A stretch of 64,000 bases of DNA from Clostridiales bacterium (GCA_020063565.1 JAICDB010000004.1:142283-206282); one strand, 5' to 3'; shown: positions 27,225 through 35,927, counted from the stretch's first letter. Numbers and translations are program-made. The notes: generated by a model from the sequence alone, not told the origin.

Positions 27225-27254
27225 TTGCTTTTAGTAAGTAATTTGTGCTAAAAT
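27225..27254 (+). promoter_or_regulatory. Possible promoter before lspA
   Basis: TTGCTT (27225-27230), 18 bases and TAAAAT (27249-27254) preceded by TGC. It fits after the upstream terminator, but both hexamers deviate from consensus. Confidence 0.35.
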
Positions 27255-27286
27255 TTTTAAGAAACTATCCGGGGGAGGACTTGATA

Positions 27287-27739
27287 TTGTATTTTTTTGT
27301 TATAGCTTTGGCTGTGTTAGTATGTGACCAGTGGATTAAATATGTAATAGTAAGCAATATGGAACATTATCAGTCTATTCCTGTCATAAAAAATATTTTC
27401 CACATTACATATGTTCAGAATAAAGGTGCTGCTTTTGGATTGCTACCTAATCAAACTCTATTTTTTGTAATTGTTACTATAATAGTTGTGGCAGTGATAA
27501 TTACTGTCTTCTGGAAAACACGCCATAGGAACAATTTTGGTCTGTTGCACCTTAGCCTTGCCCTCCAGCTTGGAGGAGCTCTGGGTAACTTAATTGATAG
27601 AATTCGTTTAGGTTATGTAATCGATTTTTTAGATTTTAGAATTTGGCCTGTATTTAATTTCGCCGATAGCGCCATAGTGGTTGGTGTTATCCTTCTTTCC
27701 TGGGTTCTTCTAAGAACACCAGATGATAAAACTGCTTAA
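27287..27739 (+). CDS. lspA: Lipoprotein signal peptidase (signal peptidase II)
   Basis: Membrane aspartic protease that removes signal peptides from prolipoproteins. Four hydrophobic segments are visible. Motifs are VCDQWIKY near the start, TYVQNKGAAFGLLP, GNLIDRIRLGYVIDFLDF with the first catalytic Asp, and VFNFADSAI with the second. The start is placed at the TTG at 27287, 8 bases behind GGGGGAGG; a GTG at 27245 lies within the presumed promoter. rluD-type synthase follows at 27770, the usual neighbour in Firmicutes. Confidence 0.94.
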   Translation: MYFFVIALAVLVCDQWIKYVIVSNMEHYQSIPVIKNIFHITYVQNKGAAFGLLPNQTLFFVIVTIIVVAVIITVFWKTRHRNNFGLLHLSLALQLGGALGNLIDRIRLGYVIDFLDFRIWPVFNFADSAIVVGVILLSWVLLRTPDDKTA

Positions 27740-27769
27740 GAGTATGTTATCCCCTTAGAGGTGATTTAA

Positions 27770-28693
27770 ATGGAAACAAAAGAATTGCTGGTAGATGAGG
27801 AGTCCGGTGGAAAGCGTTTGGATGTTTTTTTATCTGAAAATCTTAAAGATTTATCCCGTTCTAGAATTCAAATGTTATTGAAGGACGGCCGAATAACTGT
27901 AGATGGCAAAATGAAAAAGCCTAACTATAAAATAAAAGCTGGTGAGGTAGTAACTGTTTTCATACCCAAACCTAATCCAATCCAAGTGGAAGCTGAAAAT
28001 ATCCCCCTGGACATTTTATACGAAGATGATCAAATCATAGTTGTAAATAAGCCCCAGGGAATGGTTGTGCATCCTGCGCCGGGAAACTATAGCGGTACCC
28101 TGGTTAATGCTTTACTGTATCACTGTAAGGATTTGTCAGGAATAAACGGACTTTTAAGGCCGGGAATAGTTCACCGGATAGATAAGGATACTTCAGGAGT
28201 GCTTGTTGTTACAAAGACCGATAATGCTCATCTAAAAATTGCAGAGCAAATAAAGGAACATAGTATAAATAGAATTTATTTAACTTTGGTTCATGGGATT
28301 GTTCAAGAGCCGGGGGGAATGATAGATGCACCTATAGGAAGGCATCAAGTGGATAGAAAGAAAATGGCAGTTCAATCTAAAGGAGGAAAAAGAGCAATTA
28401 CTCATTATAAAGTTAAGGAAAGGTTTACTAAGGATAACTATACATATTTGGAAGTAAAGTTGGAGACGGGCAGAACACATCAAATCAGGGTACATATGGC
28501 CTATATGGGACACCCGGTGGTGGGAGACCCTAAATATGGCCCTAAAAAACCTCACTTCAATCTAGAAGGTCAGCTTTTGCATGCTGCAACGTTAGGGTTT
28601 AAACACCCGGTTTCTAATGAGTACATGGAGTTTTTAGCTCCACTGCCGCAACACTTTCAGAACATTATCGATAACCTATCTAGAACTAATTAA
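27770..28693 (+). CDS. RluA/RluD-family pseudouridine synthase
   Basis: A 307-residue rRNA or tRNA pseudouridine synthase. The N-terminal S4 domain (RLDVFLSENLKDLSRSRIQMLLKDGRITVDG) is followed by the catalytic domain with LYEDDQIIVVNKPQGMVVHPA and the active-site motif HRIDKDTSGVLVV, whose Asp is catalytic. LETGRTHQIRVHMAYMGHPVVGD is the third conserved block. The ATG follows AGAGGTGATTTAA. It is the YlyB-type partner of lspA. The exact target uridine cannot be assigned. Confidence 0.92.
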   Translation: METKELLVDEESGGKRLDVFLSENLKDLSRSRIQMLLKDGRITVDGKMKKPNYKIKAGEVVTVFIPKPNPIQVEAENIPLDILYEDDQIIVVNKPQGMVVHPAPGNYSGTLVNALLYHCKDLSGINGLLRPGIVHRIDKDTSGVLVVTKTDNAHLKIAEQIKEHSINRIYLTLVHGIVQEPGGMIDAPIGRHQVDRKKMAVQSKGGKRAITHYKVKERFTKDNYTYLEVKLETGRTHQIRVHMAYMGHPVVGDPKYGPKKPHFNLEGQLLHAATLGFKHPVSNEYMEFLAPLPQHFQNIIDNLSRTN

Positions 28694-28704
28694 GTTACCT
28701 GTTA

Positions 28705-29052
28705 TCAGCGACTTGAAGTTCTTTTAGAAATTCCCAAGCGGGCTCCGGCAAATGTAAATAAGGTTACAATTGCAAAATCAAGTATAATTTCACTTGTTGC
28801 AGGTAGTGATTGGTTTGAATAATACCATAGAATATAAGTAACTCCATTAAAACTTAAAGTTGCAGACAGCACATTCATATAGACAGGACTTTCTTTATCA
28901 ACAAGAAAAACAATTATAAAACTTGCAGTAAAAAATGTAATAAAGTTCATAATGAGATTGCTGATAAAATCAGTACCTATGGCTAGTGTGCTTGCAAAAA
29001 AGAGTGATAAAAATAATAAAATTTGGCTTAATAAAAAACGTCTGAAGCTCAT
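28705..29052 (-). CDS. Small integral membrane protein, unrecognised
   Basis: A protein of about 115 residues with four evenly spaced hydrophobic segments: a short basic start MSFRRFLLSQ, segments at about 8-22, 30-50, 58-75 and 85-103, and a basic end RLGISKRTSSR. Its start is the ATG whose complement is at 29050-29052, behind GGGGGT on the minus strand; an upstream ATG at 29076 lies before that site. It converges with the pseudouridine synthase gene (11 bases apart) and is divergent from hslO. I do not recognise the family. Confidence 0.6.
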   Translation of the reverse strand: MSFRRFLLSQILLFLSLFFASTLAIGTDFISNLIMNFITFFTASFIIVFLVDKESPVYMNVLSATLSFNGVTYILWYYSNQSLPATSEIILDFAIVTLFTFAGARLGISKRTSSR

Positions 29053-29135
29053 AGAAATACCCCCTATGATAAACAAACTAGTTACATTTTACTTAAAAAT
29101 TAGCAAATTGCCAAGTAGAAAGAAGGTCTTATATA

Positions 29136-30008
29136 ATGAAAGATACAATAGTACGCGCAATTGCAGCCGATGGATGTATTAGAATGTTTGCGGCTTCCAC
29201 TACTAACCTGGTGGAAGAGGCTCGTAAAATACATAACTGTGCTCCGACTGCGGCAGCTGCACTGGGTAGAACTTTAACTGCTGCCTTAATGATGGGTGTA
29301 TCTTTAAAAGGAGAAGAAAATGTTACTTTAAAAATAGTAGGGGATGGGCCGATAGGAAATATCACAGCTGTTGCAGATTCTCAAGGAAATGTAAAAGGCT
29401 ATATTTCCAATCCGGAGGTTTACTTACCAGCAGAAGATGGAAAAATGCCTGTTGGAAAGGCAGTTGGGAAGGGGACTCTCTACGTTATAAAGGATTTAAA
29501 AATGAGAGAACCCTATACCGGAAGTATTCAACTGGTTTCAGGAGAAATCGCAGAAGATCTAACAAAATACTTCCTTGAATCAGAACAAATACCATCTGCT
29601 GTTTCCTTAGGAATACTGGCAAAACCGGAAGGTGTTGTTTCATCCGGTGGATATATCATACAAATGCTACCTGGTTCAACAGATGAAATGGCTGAAAAAA
29701 TCAGTAATACACTTTATAAATTAGGATCTGTTTCCAGGGCAATAGAAGATGGAAAGGATGCAACTGAAATAGTAAAGTATATTTTGAAGGACTATGAGCC
29801 TGAAATATTAGCTGAGATTTCTGCAAGATACAATTGTGAATGCAGCCGTGGAAAACTTAGCCAGGTTTTGTTAGGGCTGGGAGAGAATGAATTGTTAGAT
29901 ATTTTACAAAAGGAAGGAAAGGTTGAGGCAAGGTGCCATTTTTGCAATAGCACCTATACCTTCGACAGGGAGGAAATTATGAAAATGTTGGAGGATGCCC
30001 GTTCTTAA
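29136..30008 (+). CDS. hslO: Hsp33 redox-regulated chaperone
   Basis: A 290-residue cytoplasmic holdase activated by oxidation. The N-terminal domain carries ATTNLVEEARKIHNCAPTAAAALGR and the GPIGNITAVADSQGNVKGYI block. The C-terminal zinc switch is complete: C-x-C at about residues 234 and 236 and C-x2-C at about 267 and 270. The ATG follows AGAAAGAAGG at some distance. An anaerobe may use it for occasional oxygen or bleach stress, which is inference. The gene is convergent with the ATPase gene that follows. Confidence 0.95.
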   Translation: MKDTIVRAIAADGCIRMFAASTTNLVEEARKIHNCAPTAAAALGRTLTAALMMGVSLKGEENVTLKIVGDGPIGNITAVADSQGNVKGYISNPEVYLPAEDGKMPVGKAVGKGTLYVIKDLKMREPYTGSIQLVSGEIAEDLTKYFLESEQIPSAVSLGILAKPEGVVSSGGYIIQMLPGSTDEMAEKISNTLYKLGSVSRAIEDGKDATEIVKYILKDYEPEILAEISARYNCECSRGKLSQVLLGLGENELLDILQKEGKVEARCHFCNSTYTFDREEIMKMLEDARS

Positions 30009-30013
30009 CCGTG

Positions 30014-31114
30014 CTAGCTAAAGATCTTTTTAAGTTTAGCTAGAAAACTTTTATTGCTCATGTTATCAGTTTGCTTATTTAAAGGGTTTATCTTGTCCGC
30101 AAGTCCGGTAATACATTTTGCTGCCAGGCTGTGCGGACTATATTTTATAAAGGGTGTATAATTTTTAACTGCTTTTCTGATATTGGGATCTTCAAAAATA
30201 TACCCGAGACCGGTAACTTTAATATTTAAAAACCTCTCAACTACTGACTCCATTCGTTTGATTATTTTCACTGCTTCATTTTTGGAATCCACCCTGTTTA
30301 CTATAAGTTTTGTATTTAAGGTACTATCTTTATCATCCAGTACTTTTATTATTGCGTAAGCATCCGTTATGGCATGGGGTTCAGTAGTTGTAATGACTAT
30401 TACTTCGTCTGCTGCCAGGACGAATTTAATGACATTTCTTGAAAGACCTGCACCTGTATCTATTATTATTACATCGGCATATTCTTGTAACGGTTCAAAC
30501 TTTTTTATAACATTTGATAGTTCATTTTCCGAAAGATCGGCTAGTGACTGGAATCCGGAACTACCGGGGACTATTTGAATTCCTTCCGGTCCTTCAACTA
30601 TAATATCTAGAATATTATCCTTTGTGCCTTCAACTAAGTCCTGCAAGGTATATTTAGGATGGATATTTAACAAAACATCAACATTAGCTGTTCCCAGGTC
30701 TGCATCAATAATGAATGTTCTAAGTCCCTTTTTAGCAAGTGCAATGGCAACATTTATAACAAAATTTGTTTTTCCGACTCCGCCTTTTCCACTGGTAACT
30801 GCAATAATTTTGGGGCCGGTATTGTTTTGGTGCTGACTTTCTCTAACACACTCCGGTATAGCTATTGTAAGGGTACTGTTTTCGGAATGTTCTTTGTCAA
30901 CAATTTTACTTTGAAAGACAGTATTTGCCCCTTTAATTTCAACTTCAGTTCCTACAGCTAAAAGGACTATTCTACCGTTATCATAAGGCATGGTTACTCG
31001 CAGTGAATTTCTTGTAATTTCATGCACTGTAACTTCATATGTACCTTTATAAAGTTGTGAATGAGGTTTTAACAATATTTTTTGACCTGGAAAAAAGAGA
31101 TGTTTTTTTGCCAT
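30014..31114 (-). CDS. PilZ-N (YcgR N-terminal)-like domain fused to a FlhG/MinD-type ATPase
   Basis: A 366-residue protein. The first 75-80 residues (FFPGQKILLKP, ITRNSLRVTMPYDNGRIVLLAVGTEVEIKG) resemble the YcgR N-terminal beta domain that normally precedes PilZ in c-di-GMP receptors. A MinD/ParA-type ATPase follows, with the deviant Walker A TSGKGGVGKTN at about residue 107, IDADLGTANVDVLLN, and VIIIDTGAGLS. The ATPase best fits the FlhG/YlxH branch, which regulates flagellar number. No flagellar genes and no PilZ domain are present here. The C-terminus ends in a basic helix (FLAKLKKIFS) that could contact the membrane. The start follows GGAGGATGGGAAATAA on the minus strand. Confidence 0.75.
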   Translation of the reverse strand: MAKKHLFFPGQKILLKPHSQLYKGTYEVTVHEITRNSLRVTMPYDNGRIVLLAVGTEVEIKGANTVFQSKIVDKEHSENSTLTIAIPECVRESQHQNNTGPKIIAVTSGKGGVGKTNFVINVAIALAKKGLRTFIIDADLGTANVDVLLNIHPKYTLQDLVEGTKDNILDIIVEGPEGIQIVPGSSGFQSLADLSENELSNVIKKFEPLQEYADVIIIDTGAGLSRNVIKFVLAADEVIVITTTEPHAITDAYAIIKVLDDKDSTLNTKLIVNRVDSKNEAVKIIKRMESVVERFLNIKVTGLGYIFEDPNIRKAVKNYTPFIKYSPHSLAAKCITGLADKINPLNKQTDNMSNKSFLAKLKKIFS

Positions 31115-31241
31115 TTATTTCCCATCCTCCTGCCGTTATGACATTATTCAACAAAATATCGAATTTTCCTGCTATTAGTAATGGGTAAAAAGAATTTCGC
31201 ACATTTTATCGGGCATAATAAATGGAGGAGGTGAATTATTT

Positions 31242-31451
31242 TTGAATAGAGAAGATAAAAGAAAAATAGACCGCTGGAATGAAGAAGCTGCCAGAATGGC
31301 TGAAAAGACGCAGATAAAAAGAAAACAATTCTGGCGTGGTGTAAATAGACCTCACCAAGGGATAGCAGCTGATAAAGAAAAATTTCTTCATGAAAATTTA
31401 ACAGGCGCCCATAAAGTACTTCATCCTGATTCTAAAGGTGTTGATGAATAA
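31242..31451 (+). CDS. Small highly charged protein, unrecognised
   Basis: A 69-residue hydrophilic protein rich in Lys, Arg, Glu and Asp (NREDKRKIDRWNEEAARMAEK at the N-terminus), with no membrane segment or cysteine. A TTG start at 31242 is preceded by a strong GGAGGTGAAT and followed by a terminator, so the frame is probably real. Upstream, GAATT-N17-CATAATA (31192-31220) resembles a forespore sigma-G promoter, which would make this a spore-associated protein. That is only a suggestion. Confidence 0.6.
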   Translation: MNREDKRKIDRWNEEAARMAEKTQIKRKQFWRGVNRPHQGIAADKEKFLHENLTGAHKVLHPDSKGVDE

Positions 31452-31462
31452 AAATATTTCTT

Positions 31463-31486
31463 AAAACGCTATACGGCGTTTTTTTT
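31463..31486 (+). terminator. Terminator after the small charged-protein gene
   Basis: AAACGC and GCGTTT pair around TATACG, followed by eight T. Confidence 0.7.
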
Positions 31487-31549
31487 ATGGTTAACATTTT
31501 ACCTTAATTTATCTTCTGTTATAATTGGAAATGGAAGGGAATGATTTTT

Positions 31550-32407
31550 ATGTACATCGGTTGTCACATGTCGATAGGAAAGGGTTTTGCTAAAGCCTGT
31601 GAAGGGGCATTTAAAATTGGTGGGGAGACAATGCAGTTTTTTACACGCAACCCCCGTGGCTCCAAAGCGAAGGAAATAAAGGAAATTGATGTAAAACAAT
31701 ATAAAGAAGCAATAGCAAGAAATACTTTTGGCCCTGTTGTGGCTCATGCACCCTATATCTTAAACCTGGCTAGTCCCAAGGATGAGATGTGGGAACTGGC
31801 CCAAAGGATCATGATAGAAGATTTGGAAAGGATGGGCAGGCTGGGGGTGCAGTACATAGCGTTACACCCGGGTAGCCATGTGGGAAAGGGAGTTGAGTAT
31901 GGGATTAAAAGAATAGCTTCCGGCCTTTCAAAAGTATTACAAGAATCATCTTCAGATACTATAATTTTGTTGGAAACAATGGCAGGTAGCGGTACCGAAG
32001 TGGGTAGTACCTTTGAGGAAATAAAAGAAATTATCGATTTGGTAGAAAGTGATAAAGAACTTGGAGTGTGTTTTGATACCTGTCATACTTTTGCTTCCGG
32101 ATACGATGTTGATTCTGATCTGGACAGGGTTTTGAAGGAATTTGATGAAATTATTGGGCTCCAAAAGCTAAAGGCGCTTCATGTTAATGACAGTAAAAAT
32201 GAGAAAGGAAGCAAAAAGGATCGGCATGCAAATCTCGGGGAAGGAGTCATGGGAGTAGAGACTTTTAAAAAATTTGTCAACCACCCGAAATTGCAAAACC
32301 TTCCACTGGTGCTGGAAACTCCCGGAGGAATTGACAATTATCAAAGAGAAATTGCACTTCTTCGAGAAATGCGTGAGAAGAAAACTCTAAAAACTAAACG
32401 AGAATAA
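31550..32407 (+). CDS. nfo: Endonuclease IV (AP endonuclease)
   Basis: Zinc-dependent TIM-barrel enzyme that cuts DNA 5' to abasic sites in base excision repair. Metal-ligand and family motifs are seen: YIGCHMSIGKGF at the start, VAHAPYILNLA, YIALHPGSHVG, LLETMAGSGTEVG, VCFDTCHTFASGYD, LHVNDSKNEKGSKKDRHANLGEG and LVLETPGG. The length of about 285 residues is normal. The ATG at 31550 is 9 bases behind GGAAGGGA; the ATG at 31541 directly abuts it. Confidence 0.95.
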   Translation: MYIGCHMSIGKGFAKACEGAFKIGGETMQFFTRNPRGSKAKEIKEIDVKQYKEAIARNTFGPVVAHAPYILNLASPKDEMWELAQRIMIEDLERMGRLGVQYIALHPGSHVGKGVEYGIKRIASGLSKVLQESSSDTIILLETMAGSGTEVGSTFEEIKEIIDLVESDKELGVCFDTCHTFASGYDVDSDLDRVLKEFDEIIGLQKLKALHVNDSKNEKGSKKDRHANLGEGVMGVETFKKFVNHPKLQNLPLVLETPGGIDNYQREIALLREMREKKTLKTKRE

Positions 32408-32435
32408 CTCTGTGCTGAAAGATGAGGATGCGATA

Positions 32436-32723
32436 ATGGATAAAATATGGGTATATACTTTCGGTAGTTTTATCTTGTTATTGAATATTACTACTTTTTT
32501 GCTGTTTGGAATTGATAAACGAAAATCCTTAAGACAGCAGTGGAGAATAAAAGAATCAAAACTGCTTTTCTTTGCTTTTTTGGCACCGGTTGGAGCTCTA
32601 TGCGGGATGAAGTTTTTTCATCACAAAACCCAAAAGCTAAAATTTTCTTTTTTTGTTCCTTTCTTTTTGCTACTGCATATAGCATTTTTAATTTTTTTAC
32701 TATGGTTCCGTAGTATGGCATAG
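32436..32723 (+). CDS. DUF1294-family membrane protein
   Basis: A protein of about 95 residues with three hydrophobic segments. The signature of DUF1294, GIDKRKSLRQQWRIKESKLLF and GALCGMKFFHHKTQKLKF, is plain. The ATG at 32436 is preferred; a GTG at 32412 is also in frame and the ribosome site is weak in both cases. The gene lies between nfo and the DUF362 gene in the same direction. The function of the family is unknown. Confidence 0.85.
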   Translation: MDKIWVYTFGSFILLLNITTFLLFGIDKRKSLRQQWRIKESKLLFFAFLAPVGALCGMKFFHHKTQKLKFSFFVPFFLLLHIAFLIFLLWFRSMA

Positions 32724-32728
32724 TTATT

Positions 32729-33907
32729 ATGAAAGGAGGCTTGGCTCTGTCTGACGCAGTTGTTATTGAAAAATGCGATAATTACGACATTGAAAATGTC
32801 AGAGAAAGAATAAAAGAGGGACTACAGCTTCTTGGTGGTATTGAAAAATGGGTAAAACCCGGCATGACGGTGGTTCTAAAACCTAATCTCTTAACTCGAA
32901 AATCACCAGAACAAGCTGTTACCACACATCCTCATATAGTACAAGCAGTAGCTGAGCTTATTCAAAAAGCGGGTGCAAAGGCAGTTATAGTGGATAGCCC
33001 GGGTGGACCTGATTCTAAAGCTTACCTCAGATCGGTTTATAAAACAACTGGTATGGAGGAAGTCGCCGGAAAAACAGGAGCAATTGTTAGTTATAACCCC
33101 CAGAAAGTGGAGCTAAAATTTGAGGGTGGAAGCCAATTTCGGAAATTTACTCTTTTAAAAACCATAGTAGAAGCAGATTTAGTTATCAATCTACCCAAAT
33201 TAAAAACTCATGGGCTAACTTTAATAAGTTGCGCTGTAAAAAATCTTTACGGTACAATTCCGGGGCTTATTAAAGGGGAATATCATCTCAATCTAGCTGA
33301 AATACAACATTTTTCTTCTTTTCTAATTGATCTGGCCTTGTGTGTTAACCCGGCTCTAACAATTGTAGATGCGGTTGTGGGTATGGAAGGTGAAGGGCCT
33401 TCTGCAGGAAAACCTAAAAAAACGGGAATGATATTTATTTCTGAAAACCCCTTTACACTTGACTACCTGGCAGCAGCTACTATAGGTTTGGAACCTGAAA
33501 AAATAGCTACTGTTGTCGAGAGTCAGAAAAGGGGATTGTGCGTTAAAAGCATGGCAGAAATAGATTTTGTGGGTACAAAAGATAATCATGGCACAGTACC
33601 ATATCAACTTCCAAAATCAATAAAACAGATTGATTTTACAGACGGTTTAGGTAGAAGGATTCCCAAATGGTTGCTTCCAACGATATATGAATGGTTAAAA
33701 CCAAGTCTCAAGTTTAATAGTTCAGTTTGTACAAAGTGTGGAATTTGCAAGGAAAGCTGCCCGCCGGCAGCTATAACTTTAGATGAAATTAAGCCTGTTG
33801 TAGATTCAGAAAAATGTATAAGATGTTATTGCTGTCAGGAGCTTTGTCCAAAACATGCTGTGGAAATATCCTATCCCTGGCTGGGGAGAATCTTGTTTCG
33901 GAGGTAA
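32729..33907 (+). CDS. DUF362 protein with two 4Fe-4S clusters
   Basis: A 392-residue protein. The N-terminal DUF362 domain has VVLKPNLLTRKSPEQAVTTHP, VDSPGGPD, INLPKLKTHGLTLISCAVKNLYG and VDAVVGMEGEGPSAG. The C-terminal 60 residues form a bacterial ferredoxin with CTKCGICKESCPP and CIRCYCCQELCPK. DUF362-ferredoxin fusions are common in anaerobes and are presumed redox proteins; the reaction is not known. The ATG at 32729 lies upstream of AGGAGG, so a non-ATG start near 32741-32747 is possible. It overlaps nothing and is followed within 6 bases by the DUF1786 gene. Confidence 0.87.
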   Translation: MKGGLALSDAVVIEKCDNYDIENVRERIKEGLQLLGGIEKWVKPGMTVVLKPNLLTRKSPEQAVTTHPHIVQAVAELIQKAGAKAVIVDSPGGPDSKAYLRSVYKTTGMEEVAGKTGAIVSYNPQKVELKFEGGSQFRKFTLLKTIVEADLVINLPKLKTHGLTLISCAVKNLYGTIPGLIKGEYHLNLAEIQHFSSFLIDLALCVNPALTIVDAVVGMEGEGPSAGKPKKTGMIFISENPFTLDYLAAATIGLEPEKIATVVESQKRGLCVKSMAEIDFVGTKDNHGTVPYQLPKSIKQIDFTDGLGRRIPKWLLPTIYEWLKPSLKFNSSVCTKCGICKESCPPAAITLDEIKPVVDSEKCIRCYCCQELCPKHAVEISYPWLGRILFRR

Positions 33908-33912
33908 AAACA

Positions 33913-34974
33913 ATGCAAAGAGAAAGAATTTTAGCTATTGATATTGGAGGCGGAACTCAGGATATTTTACTTTATGAAGAAGGAAAACCTGTGGAGAATT
34001 GTATTCAGTTAATACTACCTTCTCCTACAGTTATGGTACATAACCAAATTTCAGAACTCACTTCTCAAAAAAAAGATATTTTTTTAAGTGGCTATTTGAT
34101 GGGAGGGGGAGCATCAAGTAAGGCAATAAAAAAACACCTCAAGGAAGGTTTAAAGGTGTATGCTACGCCACAATCAGCTAAAACCATCAGAGATAACTTA
34201 GATGATGTCAGAGAATTGGGAGTGGAAATAGTTTCTGAAAATCCGGGCGTTTCTGAAGTTAAAACAGGGGATATCTGTTATCATGAATTGAAAACTGCAC
34301 TTGAAGCATTTGGAGTTGAAATGCCAACAAGGTTTGCCGTTGCAGTGCAAGACCATGGGGAAAGCCCTGAAGGCGTAGGTAACCGTAAATTCAGATTTCA
34401 GCACTGGGAAAACTTTCTAAAAAAAGGCGGACATATTTCTGATCTTTTATACATGGATCCTCCTTCATACTTTACGAGAATGTGGTCGATAAAGGAGCAG
34501 TTAGAAAATGTGGTTTTCATGGATACCGGTTCTGCTGCCATAAGAGGTGCGCTATGTGATAAAAAAGTTTTTGAGTGGTCAAAGGAAGGGGTAACCTTAG
34601 TTAATGTGGGGAACCAACATACCGTAGGTATACTTTGTAAAGGGGATAAGGTTTTGGGAGTATTTGAGCATCATACAAGGCTCTTAAACAAAGAAAAATT
34701 GCAGTATTTTATAAATAAATTTATAAATGGTTCTCTAAACAATGAAGAAGTGTTTAATGATCAAGGTCACGGCTGTGCAATAACAGCAGAGTATAATGAT
34801 CTGAAGAAATTTGACAAAGTAGTAATTACCGGTCCGCAAAGACATTTGACAAGTGAAAAGGACTATTACTGGGCCAGTCCCATGGGCAATATGATGTTGA
34901 CAGGAGCTTACGGTCTGGTGGCCGCGTTGCTTCAAAAAGAAAGTGGGGAAAATTCCTTGACAAATATGATTTAA
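33913..34974 (+). CDS. DUF1786-family protein
   Basis: A 353-residue protein. The N-terminus ILAIDIGGGTQDILLYE looks like the phosphate-binding loop of the actin/ASKHA fold, and later FMDTGSAAIRGALCD and VNVGNQHTVGIL resemble the second and third nucleotide loops, so it may bind ATP. It matches DUF1786 of anaerobic bacteria and archaea. The ATG follows GGAGGTAAAAACA directly after the DUF362 gene, so the two are co-transcribed. The activity is unknown. A PyrR attenuator begins shortly after its stop. Confidence 0.8.
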   Translation: MQRERILAIDIGGGTQDILLYEEGKPVENCIQLILPSPTVMVHNQISELTSQKKDIFLSGYLMGGGASSKAIKKHLKEGLKVYATPQSAKTIRDNLDDVRELGVEIVSENPGVSEVKTGDICYHELKTALEAFGVEMPTRFAVAVQDHGESPEGVGNRKFRFQHWENFLKKGGHISDLLYMDPPSYFTRMWSIKEQLENVVFMDTGSAAIRGALCDKKVFEWSKEGVTLVNVGNQHTVGILCKGDKVLGVFEHHTRLLNKEKLQYFINKFINGSLNNEEVFNDQGHGCAITAEYNDLKKFDKVVITGPQRHLTSEKDYYWASPMGNMMLTGAYGLVAALLQKESGENSLTNMI

Positions 34975-34997
34975 GGGTTTAAACTAGGAATGATTAA

Positions 34998-35106
34998 CAA
35001 ACCTTTAAATCAGTTCAGAGAAACTGGTAAGGGGAATATATCCTGGGTTTTTAGTAATTTAATTTAGGATATAAGCTGCTTACCAGTTGGTAAAGCAGCT
35101 TTTTTA
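34998..35106 (+). promoter_or_regulatory. PyrR-binding attenuator before pyrR
   Basis: The PyrR loop lies at 35001-35032: CCTTTAAAT, CAGTTCAGAGAAACTG, GTAAGG, matching the known binding-loop layout with a loop of type NGAGAN. AACTGGTAAG (35022-35031), part of that loop, is exactly complementary to CTTACCAGTT (35079-35088), giving the antiterminator. The terminator AAGCTGCTT-ACCA-GT-TGGT-AAAGCAGCTT with six T (35073-35106) uses the same bases. When PyrR and UMP bind, the antiterminator cannot form and transcription stops before pyrR. Confidence 0.88.
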
Positions 35107-35107
35107 A

Positions 35108-35680
<573 letters not shown>

Positions 35681-35696
35681 TAGTTTGTAGTACCTT

Positions 35697-35836
35697 TAAG
35701 TGCGTGTTCGAAAAGGAGCAACTTTTCGAACATCCTCTTTAAGTGCGTGTTCGAAAAGGAGCACGAGAGACACGAGAAGTTCAAGGCGGCGAAGGCTCTG
35801 AGCAGCGGAGCGTACATTGAAGTACGTGAGCAGTCC
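35697..35836. repeat. Dispersed TTCGAA repeat, two copies in tandem (E)
   Basis: The first copy (35697-35742) is an internal-deletion form, GTGTTCGAAAAGGAGCAACTTTTCGAACATCC. The second starts at 35743 and is identical over about 43 bases to the minus strand of copy B, continuing through AGCAGCGGAGCGTAC and the hairpin CGTAC-ATTGAA-GTACG (35811-35826) to TGAGCAG. Its far end is missing; the sequence changes into the PyrR leader of uraA. Confidence 0.85.
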
Positions 35837-35927
35837 TGTGAGGCTAGCAAGGGGTTAGTGGGAATAGTGGAACTGTTTCCTCCCCTTGTAGCCTTCTTGT
35901 TAGTCGGACTAACGGGAAGGTTTTTTT
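35821..35927 (+). promoter_or_regulatory. PyrR-binding attenuator before uraA
   Basis: CAGTCCTGTGAGGCTAGCAAGG (35831-35852) matches the PyrR loop consensus AGUCCNGNGAGGCU. GGCTAGCAAGGGG (35842-35854) pairs with CCCCTTGTAGCC (35882-35893), with one bulge, as antiterminator. The terminator CCTTCTTGTTAGT-CGG-ACTAACGGGAAGG with seven T is at 35892-35927. The 5' side of the binding loop runs into the dispersed repeat, so part of this leader may be repeat-derived. Confidence 0.8.

Noticed and set aside
30006..30045. Inverted repeat CTAGCTAAA/TTTAGCTAG between hslO and the ATPase gene as a bidirectional terminator
   Set aside because: It overlaps the last codons of the minus-strand gene, has a long loop and lacks a T run on either side.
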